A stretch of 64,000 nucleotides of DNA from Watersipora subatra (Eukaryota > Bryozoa > Gymnolaemata > Cheilostomatida > Watersiporidae): contig NC_088711.1 of assembly GCF_963576615.1 (NCBI RefSeq), forward strand, positions 57,826,248 to 57,890,247, given 5' to 3'. A program made the position numbers and the translations under genes. Of this stretch, positions 12,001-22,864 are shown piece after piece. The stretch's first letter is position 1. Every line of letters begins with the position of its first letter. The notes under the pieces were generated by a model. That model made no database searches. It saw nothing but the letters and a program-made list of their open reading frames with translations, and had not been told where the DNA came from.

Positions 12001-13614
12001 TCTGTTTAGCAACCCAACACTACAACTACTGCAATCACTTAATAATTATGAGCATACCATTGCTCATGACGATCTCTCACAGTGCATGGGACTGCCAGGT
12101 GTACATGTAATTCTTCCCTTCTGGCAAGTGAATGATTGGTGCAGGTGGTAGCATGCGGAGTTGCAAAGCTGAATTTTTTGAGTTCAAATCCCATACCATA
12201 CATTCCCTTTTCCCAATCTCCAGCAGTGCCTTCAGACAGACGAATACTGCTCTTATTATAATAAAGATCATACGTGTAAATACTCATTTTCAAGAACCTG
12301 TAAATGTGGCTGTATTCAAAAACCAACTATTAATTTAATCATAGATAAATTATGTTGCGTGGGACAGGATTGATTCGTTCATATTTTGTTTGTTTTTTAT
12401 CTTTATCTATATATCTATCTATATAAATCTCCAAGTTTGTGTGTCCTTCAGTATGTCCGGCTATAGCTATTAAAATCTTGGAATTAAAAGCTCACATTAT
12501 GCTGGATTTTAGCTCAAAAAATCTTGAAATTTAATTTGAACTCATGAAGATTGCAACCGCAAGTTTCGAACCATACATTTACCCACTAAGCTACGCTGTT
12601 TTTACGATTCTATTGCTCTGAGCACACATCGTATACCGTATGCGCGCGATAAATGTGCACTTTTGATTATTAGCGATTATTACCTTTTGCATTTGTTATT
12701 TTTTGAAAGTATTTTGCTACCATTACCTATTTTTATAATGTGTGATTTTTTAATGTTTCAATTTCAAATATGCCGTTACACTTCTATTTCCAGTTTTTCG
12801 TAAGGTTTGATTGCTAAATCGGTAAAGGCTAATACTTTTCATGCGAACAATTTTATTATCTCGAGTAGGAATAGCCCCTACATTCTCTCTCCAATCGGTC
12901 AGACAAAGTACCAGGCAAAGATAGTCCAATATCTCATTTTACATTTGTACCAGTATCGAGAGTTACCAGTATCGTCATATTCAAAGCTTTGATGGATAGC
13001 TTTTGGTGGAACAGATTATTATTTATATTACTGTTATATATAATTAATTGAAGTATGGATCACTGTCATTTTCGCTTTATAATAAATTAAACAAAATGCC
13101 ATGTATTCTTAGAAGAATACATGGCATTTTGTTTAATTTATTATAAAGCGAAAATGACAGTGATCCATACTTCAATTAATTATATATATAATTAATATGA
13201 TTCCATGTATTCTTAGAAGAATACATTGTCTACACATATGGTGGTTTGAATCCGCGAAGCAATTATTGGAATAAATAATTTCATATTAACATAAGACAAT
13301 GTTTAGCTGGAGTTAACCAGTGACCTTGACCTGTAGTGTTGAAAAATATAATTGTTGATTGATAGAGCTGTTGCTAGACTCTCGACTCTATTCCATAGAT
13401 GCATAGCTCAAATGAGAAAAAGATAAAGCGATCTTGGGAACGGATCAGAAAGTTCTTAGCAAAACCAAAGTATCAATATGTGGCAACAGATCTTCACTCA
13501 TCACAACAAAACTACAGTGAGTCAACCAATGACTATGAAGATGAACTTACTGATGATATTAGCAGTTTCACAGAAAGCTCACCGCTGCTGGGTCGGTTCA
13601 GTTTGATTAACTGA
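3007..13614 (+). CDS. Toll-like receptor (LRR ectodomain, one membrane span, TIR domain), spliced
   Basis: This is a single-pass innate-immune receptor of the Toll-like family. Known members bind microbial or endogenous ligands through the leucine-rich repeats and signal through the cytoplasmic TIR domain to MyD88-type adaptors. Coding exons by my model are 3007-3009 (candidate ATG), 5145-7401, 8121-8276, 8639-8763 (or 8618-8763) and 13399-13614. Joined, they give about 918 residues with every phase closing. Domains: signal peptide 1-18; LRRs about 50-610; LRRCT about 613-665 with a CxC pattern; membrane segment about 670-690; TIR from about 725 with box 1 YDAYVMYN, box 2 RDALPG and a box-3 position reading RSWERI; then an acidic Ser/Thr-rich tail. 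Having only one LRRCT next to the membrane fits the single-cysteine-cluster type. The 5' exon and ligand are unknown. Confidence 0.85.
3755..4772. repeat. Foldback element with arms of about 190 bp, in the Toll-like receptor 5' intron
   Basis: The left arm 3755-3944 and right arm 4580-4772 are imperfect reverse complements. Landmarks are GATGGTTTGACTAACTCCAC against GTGGAGTTAGTCAAACCATC and TTTAATACTCTGG against CCAGAGTATTAAA. The loop of about 635 bp has no coding match. If 3007 is the start-codon exon, the element is intronic. Confidence 0.78.
5056..5125 (+). repeat. 35-bp tandem duplication next to a splice acceptor
   Basis: Two copies begin CAAAGAGG(C/T)GACTGAAGG at 5056 and 5091 and differ at one base. 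The second copy ends about 19 bp before the acceptor of the main Toll-like receptor exon, so it lies over the likely branch-point region. Confidence 0.9.
5145..7401 (+). CDS. Toll-like receptor exon: signal peptide, LRRs, LRRCT, membrane span, TIR box 1
   Basis: The acceptor is TTTTTTTGTAG at 5144, with a stop codon in frame just before it, so the exon cannot extend upstream. It encodes a hydrophobic signal peptide, a Cys-rich N-cap, and a long run of LRRs with repeated LxxLxLxxN patterns such as LKTLTLSQN and LKELNIGNNQ. An LRRCT follows with NPLSCDCDQ, then a membrane segment near 7150-7210 (FILSALGGVILAGLLL) and TIR box 1 YDAYVMYN. The open frame runs on to a stop at 7428-7430, but TCTG|GTAACT at 7401/7402 joins in frame to the rest of the TIR at 8121. 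This is therefore a splice donor and not the protein end. Many NxS/T sequons lie in the ectodomain. Confidence 0.85.
7402..8120. other. Toll-like receptor intron inside the TIR domain
   Basis: This 719-bp intron is bounded by GTAACT and TTACAGACAG. It is AT-rich, and I see no coding or repeat structure in it. Confidence 0.7.
8121..8276 (+). CDS. Toll-like receptor exon: TIR box 2 and central TIR core
   Basis: With the phase-1 G from the previous exon this reads GLKLYIADRDALPGCN, then a helix and a strand ending KIIIVLSNSFLRR. RDALPG is the BB-loop (box 2) signature of TIR domains, and IIIVLSNSFL matches the strand and SxxF/L step that follows it in Toll-like receptors. The donor is GCTG|GTGAGT. 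The exon is too short for ordinary ORF finding and has no start codon. It was recognised from the TIR family pattern and phase agreement. Confidence 0.85.
8352..8625 (+). repeat. About 60-bp imperfect tandem repeat abutting a TIR exon
   Basis: About four to five diverged units are anchored by GTATAGTAACTTAGACTGTGT and by AATAAAC or ATAGACA followed by TTCAAGTATAGTA. The last unit runs into the next coding exon. Each unit carries a TTTAGACTGTG-like sequence that resembles a 3' splice acceptor. Confidence 0.75.
8639..8763 (+). CDS. Toll-like receptor exon: C-terminal TIR segment
   Basis: It reads RESYGRKDYQPNRILVVKREEL followed by LDEQC and LLTETSVK, matching the TIR stretch in which (R/N)xLLVVK(R)xEL precedes a conserved Cys and the LL-T end. 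Two acceptors in the same frame fit: CCTCGTAG at 8638 (used here, adding GRESYG) and AATTTAG at 8617, which adds seven residues. The shorter form gives the more usual loop length. The donor AAG|GTGAGT at 8763 is phase 0 and matches the phase of the last exon at 13399. Confidence 0.75.
8922..10135 (+). repeat. 13-bp minisatellite, about 1.2 kb, with higher-order variants
   Basis: The unit is GATGTTGCCAGGT with variants GATGTTGTCAGGT, AATGCTGTCAAGT, CATGCTTCTAGGT and GATGTGGTCAGGT. These variants recur in a similar order, giving a higher-order pattern of several units. It lies inside the 4.6-kb last intron of the Toll-like receptor gene. Open frames across it on both strands are by-products of the period. 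Confidence 0.9.
10136..12129. other. Toll-like receptor last intron, middle part, no gene seen
   Basis: No domain or splice-consistent coding segment is seen. Possible fragments of SINE-like sequence lie near 11690-11780 (GAGTTCAAATC B-box-like) and near 11865-11945, where pieces of both family B ends occur. The short open frames near 10129-10496 have no recognisable family. Confidence 0.5.
12130..12270 (+). repeat. SINE-like element, family B
   Basis: The tRNA-like head has GGTGCAGGTGGTAGCATGCG and a B-box-like GAGTTCAAATCC. It ends in CTGCTCTTATTATAATAAAGATC, the family B tail. It lies in the last intron of the Toll-like receptor gene. Confidence 0.6.
12405..13020 (-). repeat. Dispersed repeat of about 0.5-0.6 kb, inverted copy of 57475-57985
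   Basis: The reverse complement aligns with 57475-57985 over two blocks. One is a block with CTTTGATGGATAGCTTTTGG at 12990-13010. The other is a tRNA-like block with the B-box-like and TGTCCGGCTATAGC tail region near 12450. Divergence is moderate. The tRNA-like portion relates it to SINE family A. Confidence 0.65.
13035..13188. repeat. Perfect 76-bp inverted repeat with a 2-bp spacer
   Basis: The left arm 13035-13110 and right arm 13113-13188 are exact reverse complements by manual comparison, separated only by AG. The central part of the palindrome, CCATGTATTCTTAGAAGAATACA, recurs once more at 13203-13225. Such a perfect cruciform is either very young or an assembly or read artefact. It lies about 200 bp before the last exon of the Toll-like receptor gene. 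Confidence 0.9.
13399..13614 (+). CDS. Toll-like receptor last exon: TIR end and cytoplasmic tail
   Basis: The acceptor is TTCCATAG at 13398. Joined in phase 0 to the exon ending LLTETSVK, it gives the TIR end with RSWERIRKFL at the place where Toll-like receptors carry the FWxxL box 3. A tail follows with YQYV, many Ser, Asp and Glu, and ESSPLLG, which fits an acidic dileucine [DE]xxxL[LI] motif. The stop is at 13612-13614. The leading ATG is internal and not a start. Total frame length is divisible by three across all joined exons. Confidence 0.8.
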   Translation: MHSSNEKKIKRSWERIRKFLAKPKYQYVATDLHSSQQNYSESTNDYEDELTDDISSFTESSPLLGRFSLIN

Positions 13615-13947
13615 TATATTTAGCGACATCGCTAGAATACATTAGCTTGAGCTCCGTACATATGCCTTTTTACTTGCCTGATGTTAGAATTTTTACAAGC
13701 GTAAATTAATACTTTCTAGTTGGTAGATTTTGATGACATTCGGTACGCAATGGTTATGCCGGCCTCAAAGGTGGCTGTAATCTGTAATTTATTATATAAA
13801 CAATATATATTTAGGAATACCGTTATTAGCTACTACTACGGATTAGTACTTTTTACTGCCACCACATATATAGTTGTCAAAAAACTACAGCAGCATTAAT
13901 ATAGGTCTATTAATAGATCTCATGTTATATTCAATATTATGGTTTTC

Positions 13948-13953
13948 AATAAA
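13948..13953 (+). terminator. Polyadenylation signal AATAAA of the Toll-like receptor gene
   Basis: AATAAA lies about 335 bp after the stop codon in an AT-rich 3' region. Its position suits the 3' UTR. Cleavage is not shown. Confidence 0.5.
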
Positions 13954-15239
13954 GTTACTGAAATAATATACTAGTTGTAAATTTATTAGTTAGTTGACAA
14001 ATTAAGATACAGTTGCAGCTCGATGGTACCGCACTTGAACAATTGTTATTCAGGGACGCAGAAATTTTCAAAATGAAAGAGAGTGTCCTTAACTGTAATT
14101 GCAGCCAGAAAATGGGAATTGTTAACTCTAGCAGTTTGTATAGACAGCTCCAATTTTGGTATTTTTTGAAATTTAATCTGTTGCACACAAAGGTCAACAA
14201 AGTCATAGTGACAGTACTTATTATTATAATCATGTTAATCATCGAGCAAGCTTTACTCAATCATCAAAAACCATCAATGCATTAGATTAGAAGTTGTCTA
14301 CACATATTGTATACGGGTTGATAACTACTATTTTCATGAAGATCACTTCTGATGAAGACACTCTCGGCATCTTATTGGAGAAATTCAACACAAAGTGCAA
14401 TAAATCTATTTGCTCGCCAGCATTACTTAAAAAATTGCTACTAAAATTGTGAACTATGAGCCTTTTCATTTTTTCATTGTGATTATCTGATGATTTAATT
14501 ATTAAATAAACCATTTGTAAAGCCAACTTTGCTTTACAATCATCAAATAAAAATACTTGCCATAAATTAGTAAGATGCATAATGCATCTATTATAAAGAT
14601 TGGATGTTACAATGATCGCAACATCCAACTCAGCTAGTCACTAAAAACATCTTTTGATTTGGTTTCTATTCTTTTGGCTAGTAATGAAGCAGTCGACAAA
14701 GCTAAGGAGATGCATAACATTTGACATAATTCTCCATGGTCTCTTGTCTTATTTTATATATTTTTCAAATGCCACAATAAAATATATAATATAGTATGAT
14801 ATTACAGTGAATCCACATTAATAGCTGAGCTCAGTTCCCTATTTATATAAATGGGTCTTCTTAATGTGAGCTTTTGCCCAGGCAGTCCTGTGGGCTGTGG
14901 GAGATCACCATGTATGCCAATAAATCACAAAGAGTAAGTATATGCCCAATCAATCTGTGCCACATAAGGAGAAAGATCAGCATAGGTGGTAGTGTGCATG
15001 GTGGTGAGGCTATTGTTATGGGTTCAAATCCCAACTGGTGCAACTTTTTTCAACCAGCAACCATGACTTTGGTCAAACAGACACGGTTTTCATTACTGTG
15101 AAGAAAAGATGAGCCTTGACTCTCATTGATATAAATGGGTCACCTGAATGGGAACTCGTTAGAGATGGTCAGGTATATTAAATAGCTGTAGACTTATTCT
15201 AGACTGCAGCAGATTGATTGATTGCTTCAGGTGCTAGAG

Positions 15240-15690
15240 CAGTGGTTCCCAAATGGTTGAGAGTTCCTCCAAGGGGGAAACATTCATTTTCAAGGGGGGA
15301 AATTCTGGCCTTTATTTATAAATTTTTGCTGATACATTGTATTTGCAAAGCTGTGCATAATAGTTACATGCTGCATATTGTTGTTTGTTGTTAATAAACT
15401 GGGTGTTTATTACATTGTGTACTGTCTTGTCATTCATTGTTTCATCATACTTTCTATAACTTTGGGGATTTTCCACTTCCTTGTCACCAATAAGATGCTA
15501 ACCAAACCTTTATAATGATAGTTAAAGTACTAAATGTTGTGATACTTAATATTTGGTGCTGTGGAATACAGAAATGACAAAATATGATGAAGCATGCAGA
15601 TTGAAAGCAAAGTGAAGCCTGATAGAATAGGGGAATAGAGTTTTCGTAGTCTGGAAAGGGGAAACCAGCGAAACTAATTGGGAACCCCTG
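15240..15690. mobile_element. hAT-type non-autonomous element (MITE)
   Basis: Terminal inverted repeats are CAGTGGTTCCCAAA on the left and TTGGGAACCCCTG on the right. The flanking 8-mers TGCTAGAG and GTCTAGAT share CTAGA and resemble the nTCTAGAn target of some hAT elements. The internal AAGGGGGAAAC and AAGGGGGGAAA blocks are also typical of hAT elements. The interior has no transposase. Confidence 0.75.
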
Positions 15691-16496
15691 GTCTAGATTC
15701 TCCCGCTATGTTAATGAGCGATAGAGTAGCATTCTTCTGCCACTTTCTTCATGTGCTAGAGAGTCAGTCTACTAAGCTGGAAGTCGCAAACTGGAATCCC
15801 CTTTAGAGCAATTTCTTCTTAACCTCTGAGAATGATGGACAGAGGAACAAACAGACGTACTGGCTATCGGAGTGAAGAATGAACAATTGAACTGTCATAA
15901 TTTAGTGGTAATGGGTTTAAATAGGCTGCCACTGGCAGCAGTAATGAGTAGGGGTCGGGCTTAATGATTTGGAATCTTTAAAAATATGTCAAGAATTTCT
16001 ATCAAAATCTATACAACCTGCTGAGATGCTATTTATTAATTAATGTCCTATGCAATAGTCAAAATATATTTTCATAAAAACACAGGAGCAGTTTTGCTTG
16101 TCAAAAAGTCTTAAATGTGGACGTTTATAGCATCTAAACTCAGTTTTGTGAGTCCAGACGGGAAAGATTGTACATTGTAGTATTACAGTGCAATCATATG
16201 ATGGTATTACAGTTACTGTAACTTCCCTATGTAATTGTGCACTCCTTATCTTTATGATGAAAGATAAAGATAGAAGTCATAGCTGTTAGGTAACAAACAC
16301 GTTTTACAGCACCCTTATCTAAACTTTCCAGAATGTTCTCGAAGTGTTCAAGCAAACTTGTGTAAGCCCAGCAATATCCAAATCTATGTTTGCTTACACA
16401 GGCTGATGACTTTGCAGTTTGGGGTGTTTATGTGCATGTATAAACTATTACTGCAAGCTTGCTGTGCGCATACATGACAACAGCTTCTTCATTATA

Positions 16497-16865
16497 TGAC
16501 CTACTAGATGGATGCCCTGCATTGTATGAGTAATAACATAACAGATTATAAACACTACAATACCTACATCAACTTTAGACTTCATTACTTACAACTGTTT
16601 GTCAGCTGTTTCTATTACCCACGCAAGGACATGCATTCATATAATCAGGCTGAGAGACCAGCTGGTAATCATTACGTATGACGCAACGTCGTTATGCATA
16701 TTTCAACCGATGTAATAAATACGCATCTTTACTATTAGTGATCATTAAGCTCAGCTGGCATGTAGTCTACTGGGTAAGCTTGTCGCTCCAGTACTGCAGG
16801 TTCTGAGTTCAAATCCTCTATGAAGCGTGCTTTCATTCTGAAACCATTATTGCTATAACTGTACA
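16497..16865 (+). repeat. SINE-like element, family A
   Basis: It begins with ACTAGATGGATGCCCTGCATTG and passes through a block with GGTAATCATTACGTATGACGCAAC. The tRNA-like portion has a B-box-like GAGTTCAAATCC, and the end reads GCTATAACTGTACAG. It parallels 19406-19755 in order. Confidence 0.6.
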
Positions 16866-16894
16866 GATGAGTGATAGCTACTCACATGTATATA

Positions 16895-17265
16895 TATAGA
16901 CTACATGAATGCCGGGGAATAAAACAGTCTTTGCACAGAAAATTTATCTGTATTTAACATATGACAGCAGTTACCATTTTAATCTTCAGACTTCATATCA
17001 TGTGAAGTGTTTTGTACAGTTCAAATAAATTAAGAGAAAAAATAAAACAACTGGAAAGGTTTTCAGACTTTTTCAAACAATTATAACTTTTCAATTTCTT
17101 ATCATGAAAAAAGTGTTTTGTGTAGTAGAAATCAATTAAGAGAAAAAATAAAACAACTGTACAGGTGTTTAAATAGAAATGTGAAATAATTAGGAAATAT
17201 GGGCTAAACAAAGCCCGTTTTGCTGCAACTACAATTAAAAATATGGTACAAAATTATATGATTTC
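16895..17265 (+). repeat. Dispersed repeat, same-strand copy of 57050-57395
   Basis: Both copies follow a TATATATATAG-type run and begin TGAATGCCnGG, then AGTCTTTGCACAGAAA. They share two internal blocks with AGAAAAAATAAAACAACTG and end with a block having TTTTGCT(G/A)C(A/G)A. Within each copy the second half resembles the first, so the unit itself contains an old duplication. Confidence 0.75.
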
Positions 17266-18059
17266 AATTCATTTCAGTGTTGGCATCGTAAGACGAAACA
17301 TCGTATAGAGTAGTAAAGAAACACACAGCAATTATCTAATCTAACAACCTCTAGTAAAAAACATCAAAACTTTATATACATGTACGCGCCTTACATATTA
17401 AAATTAGTAACAAAATAATGTGTTACCCTTAGTAACTATAGTTACCTACAGTAACTTTAGTGTATTTAGTAGTTATGATCTGCTAAAATAATTAACACAT
17501 TAATGTGCAGTATGTGCAATGGGGAGTTCTTATACCTCCAAGACAGACATATAATATAAATGTTGAATTTAACTTAAATGAATTTACCTTACTAAAACAT
17601 AATTAAAGCTAAGTTACAATGTGTTATTCACTGAAATAACCTGCAAATATTTCATCCCTCATCTGTTTTCCAATTTGTTTTTACTATAACTTATAATGAA
17701 TAACGCTGAGCTGATATTATAGTGAGCATCGTATATCTTTCAGGCATTGTGGAAGGGATTTTTGCGTATAGCATATCAGCATTTTTGTTATTTCGTCGTA
17801 ATCAGTACACCTACTTCCAAATTTTCATTTTGCCAAGTTTTTGTTGATATTGTATAGCGAAAAAAAGTTGAAAAAATTTTGTCCTCATATGGACAAGACA
17901 AAATAATTTCGTGCTTCATATAGTGAGGCAAAATAATTATATAACATGGGGATCGTAACTCAAGGGCGCACTGTATTAATTAACAATTTATCTTGTGCAA
18001 TCACGAAAAGATTATACAATATAATATGGTAAAAGCTATGGGTGTAATAAAAACTGCTT

Positions 18060-18210
18060 AGCCTTGGATGTATGAGCGGCTGTTAGTAGACTTGTGATTT
18101 GAATGTTGCAAGTTCAAATCCAGTATGATGGTGATTTTTTGTTGCTATAACTTCATCGCTATTACTGGACAGACGAATAACAGACAAACATTGAGATTTA
18201 TGCATAGAGA
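18060..18210 (+). repeat. Partial SINE-like element, family A
   Basis: The tRNA-like section has a B-box-like AAGTTCAAATCC. It is followed by the family A tail GCTATAACTTCATCGCTATTA, GGACAGACGAATAACAGACA and ACATTGAGATTTAT. The 5' head seen in the longer copies is absent. Confidence 0.6.
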
Positions 18211-19405
18211 TGAAGAGTTTTAGTGCCGAGCTCTTACCATATGCTTAGTTTTAGGGCGTAGGTAAAAACGAGTAATTTTGGAATTCTTCAGGTAATCGCC
18301 ATGAAAAGACGGTTCTTGCAAGTCTACTAATTATAATGCTAACATCTTTTAATTGAGAACGCTATTTTCAGCATTTTGTTTAACTGTCAAACATAAGGTG
18401 TTCTTGCAGTTTATGGCACATCATTTTGTGTTAAAAAAAACTTGTTAGGTCTTACTCTCCTAACATATTGCAATGATGAGGGAGCAACCTCAGGTGGCTT
18501 AGTTGTAAAACTGACATTCCGCATTAGTTTTTCTCTAGCCAGTGACGTTTTTGGTTATGCTAAACTCTATAATCTAAAACTGATAGACTTCCTTCAGTTT
18601 TAGTGGGCAAAAGCAAGTTGGGTGCTAAACTGGCTGATCAGTAGTCGGAAGCCTTCAAAAAAATGGAACAAAATATTTCTAAAGTTTTTAGTGAAATTTT
18701 AGTGAGCTGGTAAATAAAAGAGAGAGATTGAGCAAGTGTATTCATGTGCTAGCGAATGAGCGCGTGAAAGCGTGCATGTATGCGTATGTGAGGCGCATGG
18801 CACAAATGAACACACTCACATGTGCATGTTTTTTCATGTGTGAGTGTGTTTTATACTGCCTGTAGATAAAGTTTGAATAAAAGTCCAAGTTCTACAATAA
18901 AATTAATTGTTGAGAAACTGTTCTCATACTATTATATCAGAATACAATATATTCGGATATAAATTATATAATATAGCATATATTATTTAAAATATCATAA
19001 TATAATACATTCTAATATAAACATTAAAAGAATGCATTTGGATCTGGGTTGGCTCATGAACATATAAGAACTCATCCACCATTTTAAAGACACAATTTTT
19101 TTTAAAGACAGTTGTACAGGATTACAGTTATCTGACTGTAGAAGACCACCAAAGGTAAATGCTGCTAGTAGCCAAGTTATTCTAATAATCCTTTTTCTGT
19201 CAAGTGTTGGTTATTTAATAATATGGTTCCAACAATTTTAGCCAATCATTTAGGTGGCTAGCTAATTGAAGTTCAAATACCAAAGGCAATGAATAGTACC
19301 ACAATGTAATATATACGTTAGAATATAATCTGGTATAATATTAGCACAACACAATATGTTACAACGAACTACAATATGATACGTGTATATTGTTTATTAT
19401 ATGTT

Positions 19406-19755
19406 ATAACTAGGTGAATGCCCTGCACGAGTAGTAAAAACAGCTTATATACATTACAGCACCTACATTACCTTATCTACTGCATTACCTTTACAATACA
19501 TTGCCTGCAACTGTTTATAAGCCCTTTCTATTACCAGAATTTGTCCGCTGGTAATCGTTACATGTGACACAACTTCATTACGCGTATTTCAACTGATGTA
19601 ATGAGTAGCTTCACCATTATTAGTTATTAGCCTCTAGACCTGGAGGTGCCGAGTTCCAATCCAGTAGAGTGCATTTTTTGTTCCTACAACTTTATCCCTA
19701 TAACTGGACATACAGATGACAGACCAACAAACACTGAGATTTATATTTAAAGACA
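19406..19755 (+). repeat. SINE-like element, family A, fullest copy
   Basis: It begins AACTAGGTGAATGCCCTGCACG. A middle section has GGTAATCGTTACATGTGACAC and a B-box-like GAGTTCCAATCC. The tail runs GGACATACAGATGACAGACC to CACTGAGATTTATATTTA. This head-to-tail order defines the family in this window. Confidence 0.65.
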
Positions 19756-21184
19756 GATATGTTATTTTATATAGCAACAGTTTATAAGATATAAAATAAT
19801 ATAATAGCATGAATGACAATGTAATTAATGTAAGGAAGAAATTACGTCATATTACGTTGCATTAAATAGTGTTCCACCATATTTCTTTATACATAGTTAT
19901 ATAGTACTGTATTATACTGTATTAAATTAAATTCCCTATGTCGGATTTTATTCACTGCTGGAGCAGTCAGTAGCTTACCCAAACAATGTGGAGAGAAAGA
20001 TAATACTCCAAATATTTGAAAACTATACTTTTTACATATTTTCTGTCAATATGGAAAAAAGACTTACTCTAATATGTAAGGATTTGTATGTTCAAAGATT
20101 CATAATCACACCAAAAGATTGTACCATATTATACGCTATCATGCACTAACCGAATGCCTGGCGTTGCACAAGTAAAAAAGTTTTTGCATAAAAGATTTAT
20201 TTTTAATCAACATGTATACAATTTTACCATACTAACTGTTAAAAGACAGTATTTGTTAACAGCTGTGTGTGTCCAGCCAATGCATAAATTCAGCGTTGAT
20301 TAAAATGCTGAATTAGGTGATAGCTAAAGCAGATTATATGCTATTATAAAACTGCAACAATCAGTTCATCTGTTTGATCCCTTGCCATGTGCAGCCATTA
20401 ATCGCTGTCCCTGCAGTCAAATAAAGTACGATTATGGGTAACCGTAACGCTGTAAAATGCAACTAAAAACATAAATGATATTGTAGAGCTGTGTGAGAGG
20501 CTCAATTGTGGGTGGTCTAGCAGACGCATTCTTATTAGATTGCTATTAAATAACATGAAGTGCTTGACATTTGCTGTGATCAGTTTCAGATTATTACAAT
20601 ATGTTATGTTGGCTTATCAGGAATCTAAATGTCAGGAAACAATGAGACTTATTCGGTGACGTAATTTATGGACCCACGGAAAGTTTTAGCTCTTGTACAG
20701 ATTAGAAAGGAATGATACCATATCATTATATTAAAAATACAATAATCAGTAACATACAGCCATTCGAATGAATGTTTTCATATACTTTAAAACCTAGTGC
20801 TTATGTTTGTCAGAAGAATGAATAGAAAAACCATGAGAATATAAAATGCTATAATATGTCAGGGTACAAAAGATTTTTCAAAAAACTCTGATAATTCCGT
20901 AATTGAAAGTTTAGTTATGCCAGTAAAAATTTCCGGTTTCATAAAAAATTTTAAGCACACGATTCTTTAATGAGAACTTTGTGGTGGCATTTCCCAACCC
21001 CACATACTGAACAGGCAACAAAAGTAAATTGATAAACGTTTTAACTTTTGTAATGTTTTATATTGTCCAAAGTTGATACATCATTTTATGTAAGTTTTAT
21101 TCAATTTCAACAGTAGCCCCTACTTAGCTAGGTCTGAATCCTAAAGGTTAATTTGCTGGTATTAATTGTAACAATTAAATTAAT

Positions 21185-21425
21185 ACATTAAACACTATAT
21201 TTAGTATATATTAAACAATATATTTAATATGTATTAAACAATATATTTAGTATATGTATTAAACAATATATTTAGTATATATTAAACAATGTATTTAATA
21301 TATATTAAACAATATAGTTTATACATATATTAAACAATATATTTAATATATATTAAACAATATATTTAATATAAATATATATCAAACAATATATTTAATA
21401 TATATACATGTATATATTAATATAT
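21185..21425. repeat. AT-rich tandem repeat of ATTAAACAATATATTTA(G/A)TAT units
   Basis: About eight or nine units of roughly 23-30 bp built on TATTAAACAATATATTTA, with length variation from embedded TA runs. Confidence 0.85.
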
Positions 21426-22864
21426 AAAGGCACTATTATAATACAAACATAGTATAGTAATGGTAAAGTAATATAATATATAGCAAATATTAATAGTAAA
21501 TAGTAGTGTAGTGCACATAATTATAGTAACAGTAAAGTAACAATAAAAGTTATATACAGATATATAAATATATTTATATTGCCAGATTCAACCTGCAATC
21601 TTTGAGCTTCTATGATCTGAATAAATGTGCCAAACACTTCTATCTGACTACAAACTCAAACACGTGTCATCGCATGCATTAACAATAGTTGTCATCAATG
21701 AATACGTTCATGGATTTTGTCAAGATACGATTTGAGTTGAAATGGAAGAAATCCCGAGCATCGCAGGACCTGAGGCTAGTAACTTATAACTGCTGACAAT
21801 AATACAATTTTATAAATACAGCTTGAAAGCTAAACTATAAATACTATATAGAATTATTATGATAAATGGAAAGATTATTTATTGAATTCGCAGAAATGCT
21901 TTTAACACTGAAATTTGAGAAATTTAAATTAATTTACAACTTCAAGTTGAGGCAATGAATATTATATAAGTAGAGATAAGTATTCATTGTTTGGCTGTGC
22001 TTATGTGTTGTATGAATTTAGTTGATAATCTAATAGCCTGCTTGCAATGTGATTACCAGAGTAAATTAGAAAGGAGAGTGAAACTAGCCTCATGTTATGC
22101 GACTCTTGGTCATATCTTAAAAGGTTTTAATTGCTTTTGTAAATTGGCGTTACACAACAGAAGATAGCGCTGTTGACAGCTTTTGGCTAGTTAACAATAT
22201 TTTTTAATCAACTGATACATACAAGCACGTAAAATAGTTTTACTGTCTATGTTAGAGGTATTTATAACCCTTTGCTAAACACAGGTCATAAAGTGTGTTG
22301 ATAAAATTTACAAACATTGATCACATTCATCACTAATCCATCATTCACAGTCTCCAAACATACTTAGGAATAATTTATCTCCTTTAGATAGTAAGGATTT
22401 TGATAATACCTCTATTGGTTGATGCCAACTATCAACAGAGAGTTAAATGTAAACTGCGGTGTGAACTCCCTCAATAAAGTTAAATTGTAAGCTATTGAAT
22501 CATTATTTACCTGCAAGTTACTTTAACTCTAATGTGGAAAACCTTTATAATGACTCGTCTTAAAACGTATACAAAAGCATTTATTATGAACAACAGAGTT
22601 TACATGCTCACTAAAAAAATTGGGCACAATAAATTTAGGGTAATGGGTTATCATTGTACCACAAAAAGACGAACCATTTATTTTTTTAATCAAAATTTAC
22701 AGCATAATGTTGCGGTTTCCATTTTTTTATTCTCAGTTTAAAATGGATAAAAAAAAAAATTATATGTGTAAAAATGGGTCACCTAAAAAGACGGTTGGTA
22801 CTGAAGATCTTCAACATTTCAAACCTCAATATGTCTGATAACTATATCTTTATATTAAAGGTCG

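Noticed and set aside
13399..13614. A separate small gene starting at the ATG at 13399
   Set aside because: The segment follows a splice acceptor and continues the TIR sequence in phase. The ATG is an internal codon.
14287..14628. Minus-strand frame of 113 codons as a gene
   Set aside because: No recognisable domain, no splice or promoter context and ordinary AT-rich composition.
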